Shown here piece by piece: positions 32,453 to 44,172 of a stretch of 64,000 nucleotides of DNA (positions within the stretch are counted from its first letter, which is position 1; each line of letters starts with the position of its first letter). The translations under genes and the position numbers were made by a program. Source of the DNA: Tethya wilhelma. Taxonomy: Eukaryota > Porifera > Demospongiae > Tethyida > Tethyidae. The notes beneath the pieces were generated by a model. That model saw only the letters and a program-made list of their open reading frames with translations. It made no database searches and was not told the origin of the DNA. The DNA is taken from the NCBI GenBank assembly GCA_964030475.1, contig CAXIPT010000010.1, positions 192,177 through 256,176 on the forward strand. The letters are read 5' to 3'.

Positions 32453-34225
32453 TTATGAGAAGTTTTTTATTATCAATTGTTATCGTAGTGGTAGTACTGA
32501 GACTGTAGTCTTGGTGGCTTGCAGTAGACAGTAGTGGTGACTCTTCAGTTGGGGTTGGGCTTTGACTCAACATTGCTTGCCTTTTCACTCGCTGGAAGGT
32601 TGACAAACAAAAGGTCTTGAGTTTTTTGGGTTGAAGAGTATAGAGCAAAATACCAACAGCAAACAGTAGGTGGCATGTTCCTAACACATACAGCAATGTG
32701 CCATACATACCACTGTATTCATGCCATGTTGCAAGCTGAACAGCTTCTGACAAAGGAACAGAGAAAAAATCTAAACTCACAACTGAAAAAAAGAATTATA
32801 TCTGTAGTATTTGCCATGTTTGATTTGTATGGTTTTAAGACAACTAAAGCAATTGTGTTGGCTAACATTACAAAGCCTCCAGTAACTAAGTAGAAGATGA
32901 CTGGTGCAACAGAAGAAATGACTATATTGATGAACCTTAGGAAAATGTACACAGCAGCAAAGTGTCTGTAGTCCCGAGGATGTGTTTTGAAGCAGCCCTG
33001 AAAGACCTCTACAAAGGTGTGCACTCTGGCTGTGTAGGTTGAAGTAGTTCAAAGCCTTGTGAAAACATCGACAAGGGTACAAGCATAAGAGAAACAATGG
33101 CAGAACATTAAAGATTGAGCACATAAATATTGCCAGTAAGGCATAAGGCAAGTGATCCTTCCCAAAATGTTCAACTGTTGCATCTAGCTTTGACAGATGT
33201 TTGCTTACTTCATTTCCATACCAGTCATACACTGTTAATGGAGTGAGAAGATCCATTGAAACATTCAAGATCTTTACATATGACAAAAGAATGAAAGTTG
33301 CAAAAGCACTCACTAGAGATGTCTTAAGGCCCCACTCATTACGTAAGAACCTAAAGCATTTGTAGAAAGGCCTCCACAGTCGTACAAAGAATATGTATCT
33401 GTGTTACCAAGATGTACGTGAGTACAATCAACAGTAGAGGATAGATGGCCACACCATAGTCAAGAGCACGAGTCCCAAGGGTGCTCAGGTTAGGGTGGAT
33501 ACAAAATGGAGGGTATGCACTGCGGAAGAAATCAAGATTCCAAATGCTGTAAAAATCAAACATTATATTTAAGCTGATTCCTGCATTACCTATCTTTCCT
33601 TTGTAGTCAAAAACTCTCACGTAAAACCATCACAAGTTTGGTGATGTCATTATCTAACAAGTTGTGACAAAACCATGAAGCCTAGGCGAAACTACTGAAA
33701 TTCTGAACATTATGACAATGAGATATAGTACAGTCAGTGGTAGATATGCCACACCAATGTACTCCAGTCATTTCAAGTTGTAGTCTCCAGTGCAGTTTAC
33801 GCAGTAGGAACTGTAAGAGTAAACTGGAGGTGCAAAGCCGTTGTCATAGTCACAACTGCCACACATTAGTCCAGTTTGATTCATTTTAAGATCACTGCAG
33901 AGAGCACAGTTGATTTCTTTAGAGTCATTGCTGTAGCTGCTGTTCACTATCATCTTTGATATACCAAATATGTATCTATCATGTATTGAAATGTAGTACC
34001 TTTGAATGCAATAACCAATGACTGCAGTCTTGAGCAGATCTTCATTATTTTAGGGTAGAGTGAAATACAGTAGCAAAATGGAAATACGACAATATTTCTG
34101 TCTGTACACGTAACTTTGTTATGAACTGTAGATCCACACGTGCAGGTATCATTTAGACCTGGTGCACTCCAAATTGGACAACTGTGATCAGTACTTTTCA
34201 TTGTATAAGCTTTTACTGAATCGAC
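32453..34225 (-). pseudogene. TM1 family pseudogene (copy H)
   Basis: Homologous over nearly the full TM1 length on the minus strand but broken into at least six frames (pieces at 33950-34201, 33768-33953, 33351-33620, 32777-33313, 32719-33024 and 32400-32780). The start codon, signal peptide and proximal promoter are deleted: the sequence jumps at about 34225 from the ectodomain start to upstream flank. The variable patch after LLRW differs from other copies (DYKGKIGNAG). Confidence 0.9.
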
Positions 34226-35557
34226 CAGGGTGATATATTATGATGCAAATTTTTAAGTTATGCTCTTTTGTACGACATTAGTATCAAATTAGACAATGAA
34301 GAAGGAAATACTTTGAAAAATTCAAATATTTTGATAGTTTTGAAAGTCCTCCGTGTTCTTTTTCTACCAAACATTGCTACCCAACAGACGAGTCAGCATA
34401 TGTACGGAGGCATATAGCTGGGAGAAAAGCATTCATTTTTGTGTATGGACATTACATTATTCCTGATGTTTGTGTATCGATACATGTGGGCAGGAATCAG
34501 TTGCCTGAGAAATATTTAATCTCCTGCCTCTAACCCCCTACACACACACACACCATGCAAACACTTTCATTGTCTTTGAATTGTCCCTTTAGATTGAACT
34601 GAAACTTAAATCTCTCAGATTACTAAATAATGTTTGATCGTAGACTGTCTGCAAGAAGATAATATTATGTTCTAATCATCCAGATATTCTTATGTATTGT
34701 GCATATTCTGTATAATATATCAATCATGGACAAATGGTCCCATACGTTAAATATCAAAGTAGTAGTTATTCCCAGTACAGTAGTACTGGGTTCATAGGAA
34801 TGGCACCGGTGCCCCCGGCATTAGCCCAATACAACTATTCACGTAAATAACTCTGCAAGAACTGAGCATTTGGCACTAAAAGGCTTATAAAGCTACTATT
34901 TAGCTCATTCTCTCTCTAACTAGCCCAAAAACATGGCCTAAACCATTGCGAAGGTAACAAATTAAAATGTCAAGCCTCCAATTTTCTCCTTCTTCTTCTT
35001 TTTCTTCTTCTATGTTATTTCAGCGTATCTCAAAGACTATTCACTTTCAGAAGCTGATTCTTGAACAAATAAACTTATTACCATTGTCTTCACGTGCTTT
35101 TGGTATTGTGTGCTCGAGTCTCCCGTTGAGTGGCTAGATACACAAGGCGAAAAGTGCTTCTCCATACGGCAGCCATTCATTTCTACACTCATGCATAATT
35201 CATATGCTACTGGAAAATTTAAATTGAGGACCCTTTTCCAAATAGACAAGTGTGCGTTATTTGGAATCCAAATATTTGTTGCCCAGAACTCCGCTGCGTA
35301 ACCTTTCAGTCTTCAATATTTAGGAGGTGGATAGACTACTTTGTTATGATGGTAGTTTTCATTTTAAGAAGATGAGCAATTTAAAGTGAGTAAATTTTGG
35401 TAGATACAGCTCCAGCCTCCTGAGATGCTTCACTTACTGATAGCATAGATTATCCATGCTATAATATCCATGCTGATAGTGTACAAGTAACTACCATATG
35501 CACACAAACTCAAATGTGATTAGTAGAAAAAATGAGAACAAACAGGTAAAAAAACAC
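34226..35557. other. upstream flank of copy H
   Basis: Contains a diverged copy of the intergenic region (about 34380-34620) in plus orientation and sequence duplicated in reverse at about 28860-29230. No dynein exon is present. An ORF at 35037-35249 is not supported. Confidence 0.45.
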
Positions 35558-35800
35558 ATTAGAAATGTAATTGGACATAGGAATGGCCAAATTGTAAAAA
35601 GAAAGCAAACAAGATGGAATGGCTGTCTGAGTATGTAAAGAATTATTCCTGTGGGCAACATGAGGGACTCGACATGGTAAGAGAATACTACATGCAGCCC
35701 ACACAGGAAGAATTTTTCACACACTCACACAGCCATTCTATCTTGTTTGCTTTATTTTTATGATTTGGCCATTCCTATGTTCCATTACATTTCATATATT
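35558..35800. mobile_element. foldback MITE (GGACATAGGAATGGCC arms)
   Basis: About 65-bp inverted arms run from TGTAATTGGACATAGGAATGG to CCATTCCTATGTTCCATTACA, with internal matches such as AGCAAACAAGATGGAATGGC / GCCATTCTATCTTGTTTGCT. Non-coding. Confidence 0.75.
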
Positions 35801-36289
35801 TTATTGTTTTTTTTAACTGGTACTATTATATGATTTGTGGCCAGCCCATGCTTATTTTGACTTCATCTATTTATAGCTAATGATTGTTAGTGATGCCTAT
35901 GTGCAGGCCGGATCATTGGTGAATATGATACTTAATTAAATACTAATTATTTCATTCCAAATTGATGTAGATGAACGGTCTTTTAGTTAAAATTGTTAAT
36001 GAAATGTAATTGAAATACAGAAAGAATCTAGATCAGGAAATTTGCACTGGTAAAATTTTTTCGACACACAACAAAATTGAAAGTTGAAATGTATGGCAAT
36101 ATTGATTTGGCAATATTTATCGAAATTCTAAAATTAAACAAACAAAAACGTTATGCTTTATCGGAAAAGATTTCACAATGTATAGTTTATCTTTTGTGTT
36201 ACTACCCTATAGATCTACATTGTACTAACTATAGGTATGTGTATGTAGCTACACTATAAACAGCAATACGTTTTATCCACTGTGTGTGA

Positions 36290-39229
36290 TTATGAGAAGT
36301 TTCTGACATCAATTGTTATTGTAGTGGGAGCACTGAGACTGTAGTCTTGGTGGCTTGTAGTAGACAGTAGTGGTGACTCTTCAGTTGGGGTTGGGCTTTG
36401 ACTCAACATTGCTTGCCTTTTACTCGTTCGAGGGTTGACAAGCAAAAGGTCTTGAGTTTTTTGGGTTGAAGTGGATAGAGCAAAATACCAACACCAAACA
36501 GTAGGTGACATGTTCCTAACGCATACAGAAATGTATCGTACATAATTTTGTATTCATGCCATGTTGCAAGTCTGACTGGATCCACCAAGGGAATAGTATA
36601 AAATGTTAAGCTCAAAAGTGAAAAAAGAATAATATCAATGGGTCATTCCATGTGAAATCAACACAAGAAAATACCAACCCACCTCAGATTTCCCCCAAAC
36701 TTGGTATGCATGTAGTGTATGCTAAGATATCAAGCCACAGCAATTTTAAGATCTCAATGTTATATGGCTTCAAACTTATAACGGGCTAAAGTTATGCATT
36801 TTTTGCTAGTTTTTGTTGACTCTATGGTATAAATTGTGCAATATCTTCCACTAGGATTAAGATCTTGGAAAAACAATTGGATTTCTTTGTAGTCAGTATT
36901 AGTTCGGATAAGGTCAAAGGTTATTCCGAAATAAATTTACAGTGTCAATTTCTTAAATATATATCCTTTAATTCTTTTCATATTTTGTGGACATGTTTTT
37001 ATGGCATTCCTGAACATGAGGTTCAAATTTGGTTTTGGGAGGACCATGGGCTGTGGGACAAAATGGCACTAAGTACATTTAGGTCAATATGCCATTACCA
37101 AAAGACCAACTGAAAACTATTTTAAAAGTACCATATAGCATTCCCAAGAATAATTTTCACTCCAAAATACTTTTTGTTCATTCACCAAGGCACTGTCACC
37201 ATAATTCATATGTTTTGTGCTATATCCCTCCTTGTGTCAATTTCCTTAGGTTAAAATATGGTGATTTTTGGTTGAAATATATTGACCTAAATGTACTTGT
37301 GTCATTTTGTCCCACAACCCATGGTCGTCCCAAAACCAAATTTTAGCTACATGGTAAGGAAAGCCATAAAAACTTGTCCACAAAATATGAAAAGAATTAA
37401 AGATATGTATTTAAGAAATCAACACTGTAAATTTGTTTCGGAATAACCTTTGACCTTATCCAAACTAACACTGACTTCAAATAAATAATCTTAAAGCTCA
37501 TTCCAAGGCCTACAAGGAAATCCAATTGTTTTTCCAAGATCTTAATCCTAGTGGAAGATATTGCACAATTTATACCATAGAGTCAATAAAAAAATGCATA
37601 ACTTTAACCCTTTATAAGTTTCAACATTGAGATCTAAAAATTGCTGTGGCTTGATATCTTAACATACACTACATGCATACCAAGTTTGGGAGAAATCTGA
37701 GGTGGTTTGGTATTTTCTTGTGTTGATTTCACATGGAATGACCCCAATAGTATTTGCCTTGTTTGATTTGTATGGTTTAAAGACAGCTATAGTAATTGTG
37801 TTGGCTAGCATTATAGTACCTCCAATGACCATGTAGAAGATGACTGGTGTAAGAGAAGAAATAACTATATTGATGAACCTCAGGAAAATGTACACAGCAG
37901 CAAAGTGTCTGTAGTCTTGAGGATGTGTTTGAAGCAGCCCTGAAAGACCTCTACAAAGGTGTGCACTCTATGGCTGTGTATTTCGAAGTAGTTCAAAACC
38001 TTGTGAAAACATCGACAAGGGTACAAGCATAAGATAAGCAATGGTAGAACATTGAACACCAAACACATAAATATTGCCAGTAAGGCATAAGGCAAGTGAT
38101 CCTTCCCAAAATACTCAACTGTTGCATCTAGCTTTAAGAGAGGTTTACTTACTTCTTTTCCATACCAATCATACACTGTTAGTGGGGTGAGAAGATCCAT
38201 TGACACATTCAAGATTTACATATGACAAAAGAATGAAAGTTGCAAAAGTACTCACAAGAGATGTCTTAAGGTCCCACTCATTACAAAAGAACCTAAAGCA
38301 CTTGTAAAAGGCCTCCACAGTCGTACAAAGAATATGTATCTGTCGTGAAGTGTTACCAAGATGTATGTGAGTACAATCAACAGTAAAGGATAGATGGCCA
38401 CACCATAATCAAGAGCATGAGTCCCAAGGGTGCTCAGGTTAGGGTGGATACAAAATGGAGGGTACAAAGCTCGAAAAAAATCAAGGTTCCAAATGCTGTA
38501 GAAATCGAACAATATCTTTAAGCTGACTTTTGAAGTATATGTTTCTCTATGATTGTCAAACACTTTAACATATAGCCATCGTAGCAAATTTGGTGATGTC
38601 ATTATCTGATATGTTGTGACAAAGCCATGAAGTCTAGGTGAAATTACTGAAATCCTAAATATAACTATGAAGAGATATAACACAGTCAGTGGTAGATATG
38701 CCACGCCAATGTACTCCAACCATTTCAAGTTGTAGTCTCCAGTACAGTTTACGCAGTAGGAACTGTAAGAGTAGACTGGAGGTGCATAACCATTGTCATA
38801 GTCACAACTGCCACACATTAGTCCAGTTCGATTCATTTGAAGATCACTGTAGAGAGCACGGTTGATTTCTTTTGAGTCATTGCTGTAACTGCTGTTCACT
38901 GCTATCTGAGATAGACCATATATGTATCTGGTATTACTGTGTATTGAAATGTAGCACCTTTGACTGTAGTAGCCAATGACTGGGGACTTGAGCAGATATT
39001 TATTGTTTCTAGGGTAGAGCGAAATACAGTAGCAAAATGGAAATAAAACAAGAGTATTTCCATCTTTACATGTAAGTTTGTCGTGAATTGAAGATCCACA
39101 TGTGCATGTATCATTGGGACCTGGTACACTCCAAATTGGACAGCTGTGATTAGAACTTTCCACTGTTGAAGCTTTTACTGAAGCAGCCAGAACTAAAGCT
39201 AGAAGGAAACAAAGCATAATTTTGAACAC
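36290..39229 (-). pseudogene. TM1 family pseudogene (copy G) with transposon insertion
   Basis: The minus-strand TM1 gene starts at 39229 (MFKIMLCFLLALVLAASVKA). It has a full Cys-rich ectodomain and NRTGLMCGSC, and the tail EESPLLSTTSHQDYSL near 36330. It is interrupted by a 1.1-kb element at 36640-37744. It also has small deletions: one base near 38308, two near 38209 and one near 37929, each shifting the frame. The patch after LLRW reads DNHRETYTSK. Clearly non-functional as assembled. Confidence 0.9.
36640..37744. mobile_element. 1.1-kb long-TIR element inserted in TM1 copy G
   Basis: Starts GGGTCATTCCATGTGAAATC and ends with the inverted form (GATTTCACATGGAATGACCC). Inverted arms extend for several hundred bases each. 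The target duplication CAAT flanks it (36636-36639, 37745-37748). Removing the element restores the uninterrupted TM1 sequence seen at 32800 and 40750. No transposase ORF. A relative lies at 11278. Confidence 0.92.
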
Positions 39230-40398
39230 TACAATTGTTGTAAGCTGTTAGTTTTTGACCAGGGCAATTTGTGACTCAGAATTTAAAGTTGTGCCGTTTT
39301 GTGTGATCTTTGACATGTATTGACTGGGTTATGCTGTCGTAATATGTTGGGCTTGAAAGTCAGTTTTTCTACAAAGTTTTCTAACCAACAGATGTTGTTT
39401 TAGCTCTTGTACAGAGGGGTCTAGCTAGATCAATGGAATTTGTTCTATTGTGTATAGACATTACAGTTGTGTACAATACCTGGTGTTTGTGTATGGATCC
39501 ATGTGGGCATGAATCATTCATGCATTTCATAAACAAACTTGAATCAGTTGCCTAAGAAATATGTATATTGTTTCCTATCAAATCTCTAGGCTCTAACCCT
39601 CTATACACACAAACACATCCATCACCCCACACAAACACTTTCAGTCTCTTTTAGTCATCCCTATAATTTTTGTACTAAAATTTTCCAGTGGTTTTCATTA
39701 CCAGTCATATCTAGGGTGGGTAAACGGTAACAAGAACCTGGAAGTGAGGCATTGAACAGTTTCAAGAATATTATACTGTTCAGAAACCATAACCCTATCC
39801 AGAAAGACTCAGAGGAGGTCTAATATCTGTGGGTTAATTGTAGACCATTCCTAAATTAAATACTCACATGACTCATGTTTTCTGGTATTGAATTCTGATG
39901 CTACTGCTTGGAAAGAGGCTGGTTTAGTTCTCTTTCTTCTTACTTTGCTATAGTACATTGCTAATGGGTAAGACAAACCTTGGTAAATGGCTAAATGCTT
40001 AATTATATGCAAGAACAAATCCAGAAATAATCATGTGATTGTCAACATTTTATGATTGACCTCCAATTAACCCACAGATGTTGGACTTCCTCTGAGAAAG
40101 ACTTGAGTTTCTAGTTTTTCATTTATACACAACTTGCATTGAGTTTAATGCACATTAGAGGGTGTGTGTGCGACTTTGTGAACCCCACTTCTAGAATCAT
40201 TATGAATTTGTATACCACTGCAACACAAAATTTAGTAACAACTTAGTAGATAACAGGCAGGAAAGTTATCAATGAAATGTAGTCACCATAACAATAATAT
40301 TATCTATTATGCAACTATGCTATATCTATAAAAAGCTACGTTCTAAAATGTTTCTTTTAGTGACAACTTGATCCACCTTAATTGTGATAAAGTTGTAT
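39230..40398. other. upstream flank of TM1 copy G and 3' flank of TM1 copy B
   Basis: 39230-39660 matches the shared TM1/dynein intergenic region, including the GGATCCATGTGGGCATGAAT and GTTGCCTAAGAAAT blocks, but no dynein exon follows. An inverted pair (AACCCACAGATRTT context) at about 39800-39850 and 40055-40110 outlines a foldback element of about 300 bp. Confidence 0.6.
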
Positions 40399-42222
40399 TT
40401 ATGATAAGTTTCTGACATCAATTGTTATTGTAGTGGGAGCACTGAGACTGTAGTCTTGGTGGCTTGCAGTAGACAGTAGTGGTGACTCTTCAGTTGGGGT
40501 TGGGCTTTGACTCAACATTGCTAGCCTTTTTACTCGCTGAAAGGTTGACCAACAAAAGGTCTTGAGTTTTTTGGGTTGAAGTGGATAGAGCAAAATACCA
40601 ACACCAAACAGTACATGGCATATTCCTAACCCAGATAGTAATATTTCATACATTTTTTTGTATTTATGCCATGTTGCAACTCTTACATTTTTCACCAAGG
40701 GAAAAGTATAAAAATATAAACTCGAAAATGAAAAGAGAATAATGTCAGTAGTATTTGCTACATCTGATTTGTATGGTTTAAAGACAACTAAAGCAATTGC
40801 ATTGGCTAGCATTATAATGCCTCCAATAGCCATGTAAAAGATGACTGGTGCAAGAGAAGAAATGACTATGTTTATGAACCTTAGGAAAATGTACACAGCA
40901 GCAAAGTGTCTGTAGTCTCGAGGGTGTGTTTTGAAGCAGCCCTGAAAGACCTCTACAAAGGTGTGCACTCTATGGCTGTGTAGGTTGAAGTAGTTCAAAG
41001 CCTTGTGAAAACATCGACAAGGGTACAAGCATAAGAGAAGCAATGGCAGAACATTGAACACTGAGCACATAAATATTGCCAGTAAGGCATAAGGCAAGTG
41101 ATCCTTCCCAAAATACTCAACTGTTGCATCTAGCTTTAAGAGAGGTTTACTTACTTCATTTCCATACCAATCATACACTGTTAGTGGAGTGAGAAGATCC
41201 ATTGAAACATTCAAGATCTTTACATATGACAAAAGAATGAAAGTTGCAAAAGCACTCACTAGAGATGTCTTAAGGTCCCACTCATTTCGTAAGAACCTAA
41301 AGCACTTGTAGAAAGGCCTCCATAGTCGTACAAAGAATATGTGTCGGTCGTGAAGTGTTACCAAGATGTACGTGAGTACAATCAACAGTAGAGGATAGAT
41401 GGCCACACCATAGTCAAGAGCACGAGTCCCAAGGGTGCTCAGGTTAGGGTGGATACAAAATGGAGGGTAAAGTGAGCGAAAGAAATCTATGTTCCAAATA
41501 CTGTAGAAATCGTACATAAGTTTTAAGCTGATATTTGTACTATATTTGTTTATATTGCTGTCAAAAACTTTAACATATGACCATCGCAACAAATTTGGTG
41601 ATGTCATTATTTGACATGTTGTGACAAAGCCATGAAGTCTAGGTGAAACCACTGAAATTCTGAACATTATGACAAAGAGATATAGCACAGTCAGTGGTAG
41701 ATATGCCACACCAATGTATTCCAACCATTTCAGGTTGTAGTCTCCAGTACAGTTTACACAGTATGAACTGTAAGAGTAGACTGGAGGTACATAACCATTG
41801 TCATAGTCACAACTGCCACACATTAGTCCAGTTCTATTCATTTGAAGATCACTACAGAGAGCACGGTTGATTTCTTTAGAGTCATTGCTGTAGCTGTTGT
41901 TCACTACCATCTTAGATAGACCATATATGTATCGAGTATCATCATGTAGTGAAATGTAGCACCTTTGAATGCAGTAGCCAATGACTGCAGTCTTGAGCAG
42001 ATGTTCATTATTTCTAGGGTAGAGCGAAATACAGTAGCAAAATGGAAATATGACAGTATTTCTGTCTATGCACATAACTTTATCATGAACTGAAGATCCA
42101 CACGTGCATGTATCATTGGGACCTGGTACACTCCAAATTGGACAACTGTGATCAGAACTCTTCATTGTACAAGCTTCTACTGAAACAGCCAGAGCTATAG
42201 TTAGAATGTAGAAAATCAACAT
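40399..42222 (-). CDS. TM1 family multipass membrane protein (copy B), intact
   Basis: Open for 607 codons without introns. Residues 1-17 form a signal peptide (MLIFYILTIALAVSVEA). Residues 18-158 are an ectodomain with 14 Cys, several N-glycosylation sites and the signature NRTGLMCGSC...YSSYCVNC. About eight membrane segments follow (near 167-189, 268-289, 320-340, 377-402, 443-465, 467-485, 492-511, 523-546). The cytosolic tail holds TEESPLL (577-583), an acidic dileucine-type sorting motif. It is predicted to be a surface or endosomal protein; whether receptor or transporter cannot be told. Residues 221-237 and about 497-531 are the only regions that differ strongly between copies. It lies head-to-head with the dynein exon copy starting at 42745. 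I recognise the Cys motif from uncharacterised sponge proteins, not from a named family. Confidence 0.85.
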   Translation of the reverse strand: MLIFYILTIALAVSVEACTMKSSDHSCPIWSVPGPNDTCTCGSSVHDKVMCIDRNTVIFPFCYCISLYPRNNEHLLKTAVIGYCIQRCYISLHDDTRYIYGLSKMVVNNSYSNDSKEINRALCSDLQMNRTGLMCGSCDYDNGYVPPVYSYSSYCVNCTGDYNLKWLEYIGVAYLPLTVLYLFVIMFRISVVSPRLHGFVTTCQIMTSPNLLRWSYVKVFDSNINKYSTNISLKLMYDFYSIWNIDFFRSLYPPFCIHPNLSTLGTRALDYGVAIYPLLLIVLTYILVTLHDRHIFFVRLWRPFYKCFRFLRNEWDLKTSLVSAFATFILLSYVKILNVSMDLLTPLTVYDWYGNEVSKPLLKLDATVEYFGKDHLPYALLAIFMCSVFNVLPLLLLCLYPCRCFHKALNYFNLHSHRVHTFVEVFQGCFKTHPRDYRHFAAVYIFLRFINIVISSLAPVIFYMAIGGIIMLANAIALVVFKPYKSDVANTTDIILFSFSSLYFYTFPLVKNVRVATWHKYKKMYEILLSGLGICHVLFGVGILLYPLQPKKLKTFCWSTFQRVKRLAMLSQSPTPTEESPLLSTASHQDYSLSAPTTITIDVRNLS

Positions 42223-42744
42223 TTTGAAATTGCAATTTAATAAAGCAAACTGTTATTAGTTGACCAATGATTTAGTGACTTAGAATTTAACTTGCGTGTG
42301 CTATTTTGTTCGTTTAAATGATAGACTTGAAAGTCGCACATGTTTATTTTTCTACGAAGTTTTCTACCCAACTGATGTGTTAGCTCTTGCACAGAGGCGT
42401 ATAGCTAGGTCAAAGGTATCGTTGTTTTGTGTATGGAGATTACAGTTGTATACATTGTCTGATGTTTGTGTATGGATTCATGTGGGCATGAATCAGTTGC
42501 CAAAGAAATACATGTTTTATTTCCTATCAAATCTCCAGCCTTTATACCTACACACACAAACACATCCATCACCCCACGCAAACACTTTCAGTCTCTTTGA
42601 ATCTCCCTTTCATCACAAGTGCAGTAATTTTGAGATGCACAAAATAGTTTTTGTACAGTTTTTGTCACTAATGGTCATAGATGGAAATTTCTTTAGCAGA
42701 GAAGTTTTTTTGCGGATCCGTAGTATTTTTATTTGTGTTGAACC
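42223..42744. promoter_or_regulatory. bidirectional intergenic region, module B
   Basis: 522 bp between the TM1 start (minus) and dynein-like exon 1 (plus). Conserved with 59461-60020: the ATTCATG-TGGG-CATGAAT dyad at 42477-42494 followed by GTTGCCAAAGAAAT, the ACACACAAACACATCCATCA tract and the CTTTCAGTCTCTTTGA block. Promoter function is inferred from position and conservation. Confidence 0.55.
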
Positions 42745-44059
42745 ATGGATGTTAAACTTCCTAGTAGTCATTGTGAAACTGTTTCCAGGAAAAATACAAA
42801 TATTATGCATGACACTGAAGAAGGTAAAGTTCATCTTTATATTTACATTTCCTTCCCTTAGGTCGGTACAAGTCCCCTGGTACCAAGAGCAACCCCCTCC
42901 CTCCACTTCAAAAGAGTCCTACCTCAAAGGCACATCTTGGCCCAAGGTACCAGATCTCAAACCATGCATTTCTTTGTTTTAATCTCCCCTACTAACCCCT
43001 TGCTGTCCCTCCTTCCTGTGCAGGTATGAATGGGTGGATGTTGGTATGATGGACTATGACCCTGAGACCAAGCTCTACCATTTGAAGAGGGTCCATGTGC
43101 CAGCGCCCATCTTAGAGGCCAGTTCAAAGAGAGGCTCTTGTAAATTGGAGTCTAGCTCCTCCACCACCACCAGCAGTAGTAGCAGTGGCAGTGAGAGTGA
43201 AGAGAGGAGGGCAGCACCTCAGGTCAAGGGGGCTAAGACACAGGTGGGGGGTTGGGAATTAAGTCTGTTTTGCTATGTAGTATCAACAATGCATATAATA
43301 GTATACTGTAAATTTGTCACTTGGCTTTACTTGTTGCCATTTGGTGAAGGGAATACACATAAGAACTGGTCATTATTGTTCAATCTTACATAAATTTCCT
43401 GTGCACAGTTACCTCAAACCACGATTTAAAGGCAGTATGCTGTCCTCTATAGCTGTTATGTCCTCTATACGTGCACACTCTTTCATGGTTATCAATGTTG
43501 CAGTAACCTGCCCATTGTGTCCTCCTTTAGGGTGCCCCCACTCAGTCAGCTCGGAAGGTCAGTGACCATGATGAGGTTGTTCCTCCCAGCACTGGCCAGG
43601 AGTCACCAGGCTGTGAGGACCACATCAACTACTGGGTGCCTCATGTGAGGCTCATGTTTGCAACTGAAGATCCCACCGTGTTTGCTCGTAGGGTGGCTCA
43701 TGCCCACATGACAAGGTCAGATGGATAAACCTTGTCCCGAGGCTCTCTCTCTGTGAATAGTAGCCATTAGTGGTCTTAACATGATTTCACCTACCAGACT
43801 TCCTCTCTCCCTTCTTGTAGTGAACATAGTAATCAATATTCACAAGGAGAAAGCCTGGGAATGATACTAGAGTCATTCTCATAATTTACTCCATGATTTT
43901 GATTGCTTTTCTTGATCATTGTTCAGGCAAAAGACGGAGGCCTTGCTGAGGTACCACCTCTATGTGGACTGTATGCCTCCTGAGGGCATGCAGACCATGA
44001 CCAGGAGCACAGTGGAGAGGATGGTGGAGGTGGCCAGGTCATCAGAGAGGCCGAACCAT
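42745..44059 (+). pseudogene. dynein 5' exon copy (module B): exons 1, a-d, all open
   Basis: Exons 42745-42763 (MDVKLP), 42862-42946 (a), 43024-43243 (b, one extra Ser codon), 43531-43715 (c) and 43927-44059 (d, running into the gap). Every exon keeps frame and splice signals, so about 250 codons of the dynein N-terminus could still be expressed. Substitutions include RVRLMFAAED to HVRLMFATED and PEH to PAP. After the gap and GT repeat, homology to the dynein locus ends at about 44195; no motor or linker exons follow. I call it a truncated duplicate rather than a second dynein, but transcription from the shared promoter is possible. Confidence 0.75.
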
Positions 44060-44094
44060 NNNNNNNNNNNNNNNNNNNNNNNNNNNNNNNNNNN
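44060..44094. other. 35-base assembly gap
   Basis: A run of n between exon d and a GT repeat. The gap probably covers the end of exon d and its donor. Confidence 0.98.

Positions 44095-44170
<76 letters not shown>
44095..44170. repeat. (GT)n microsatellite
   Basis: An uninterrupted dinucleotide tract bordering the gap; corresponds to the GTGTGTGGGTGTGGGTGTG tract after exon d at 61727. The poly-Cys/Val and poly-Thr/His ORFs across it are artefacts. Confidence 0.97.
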
Positions 44171-44172
<2 letters not shown>

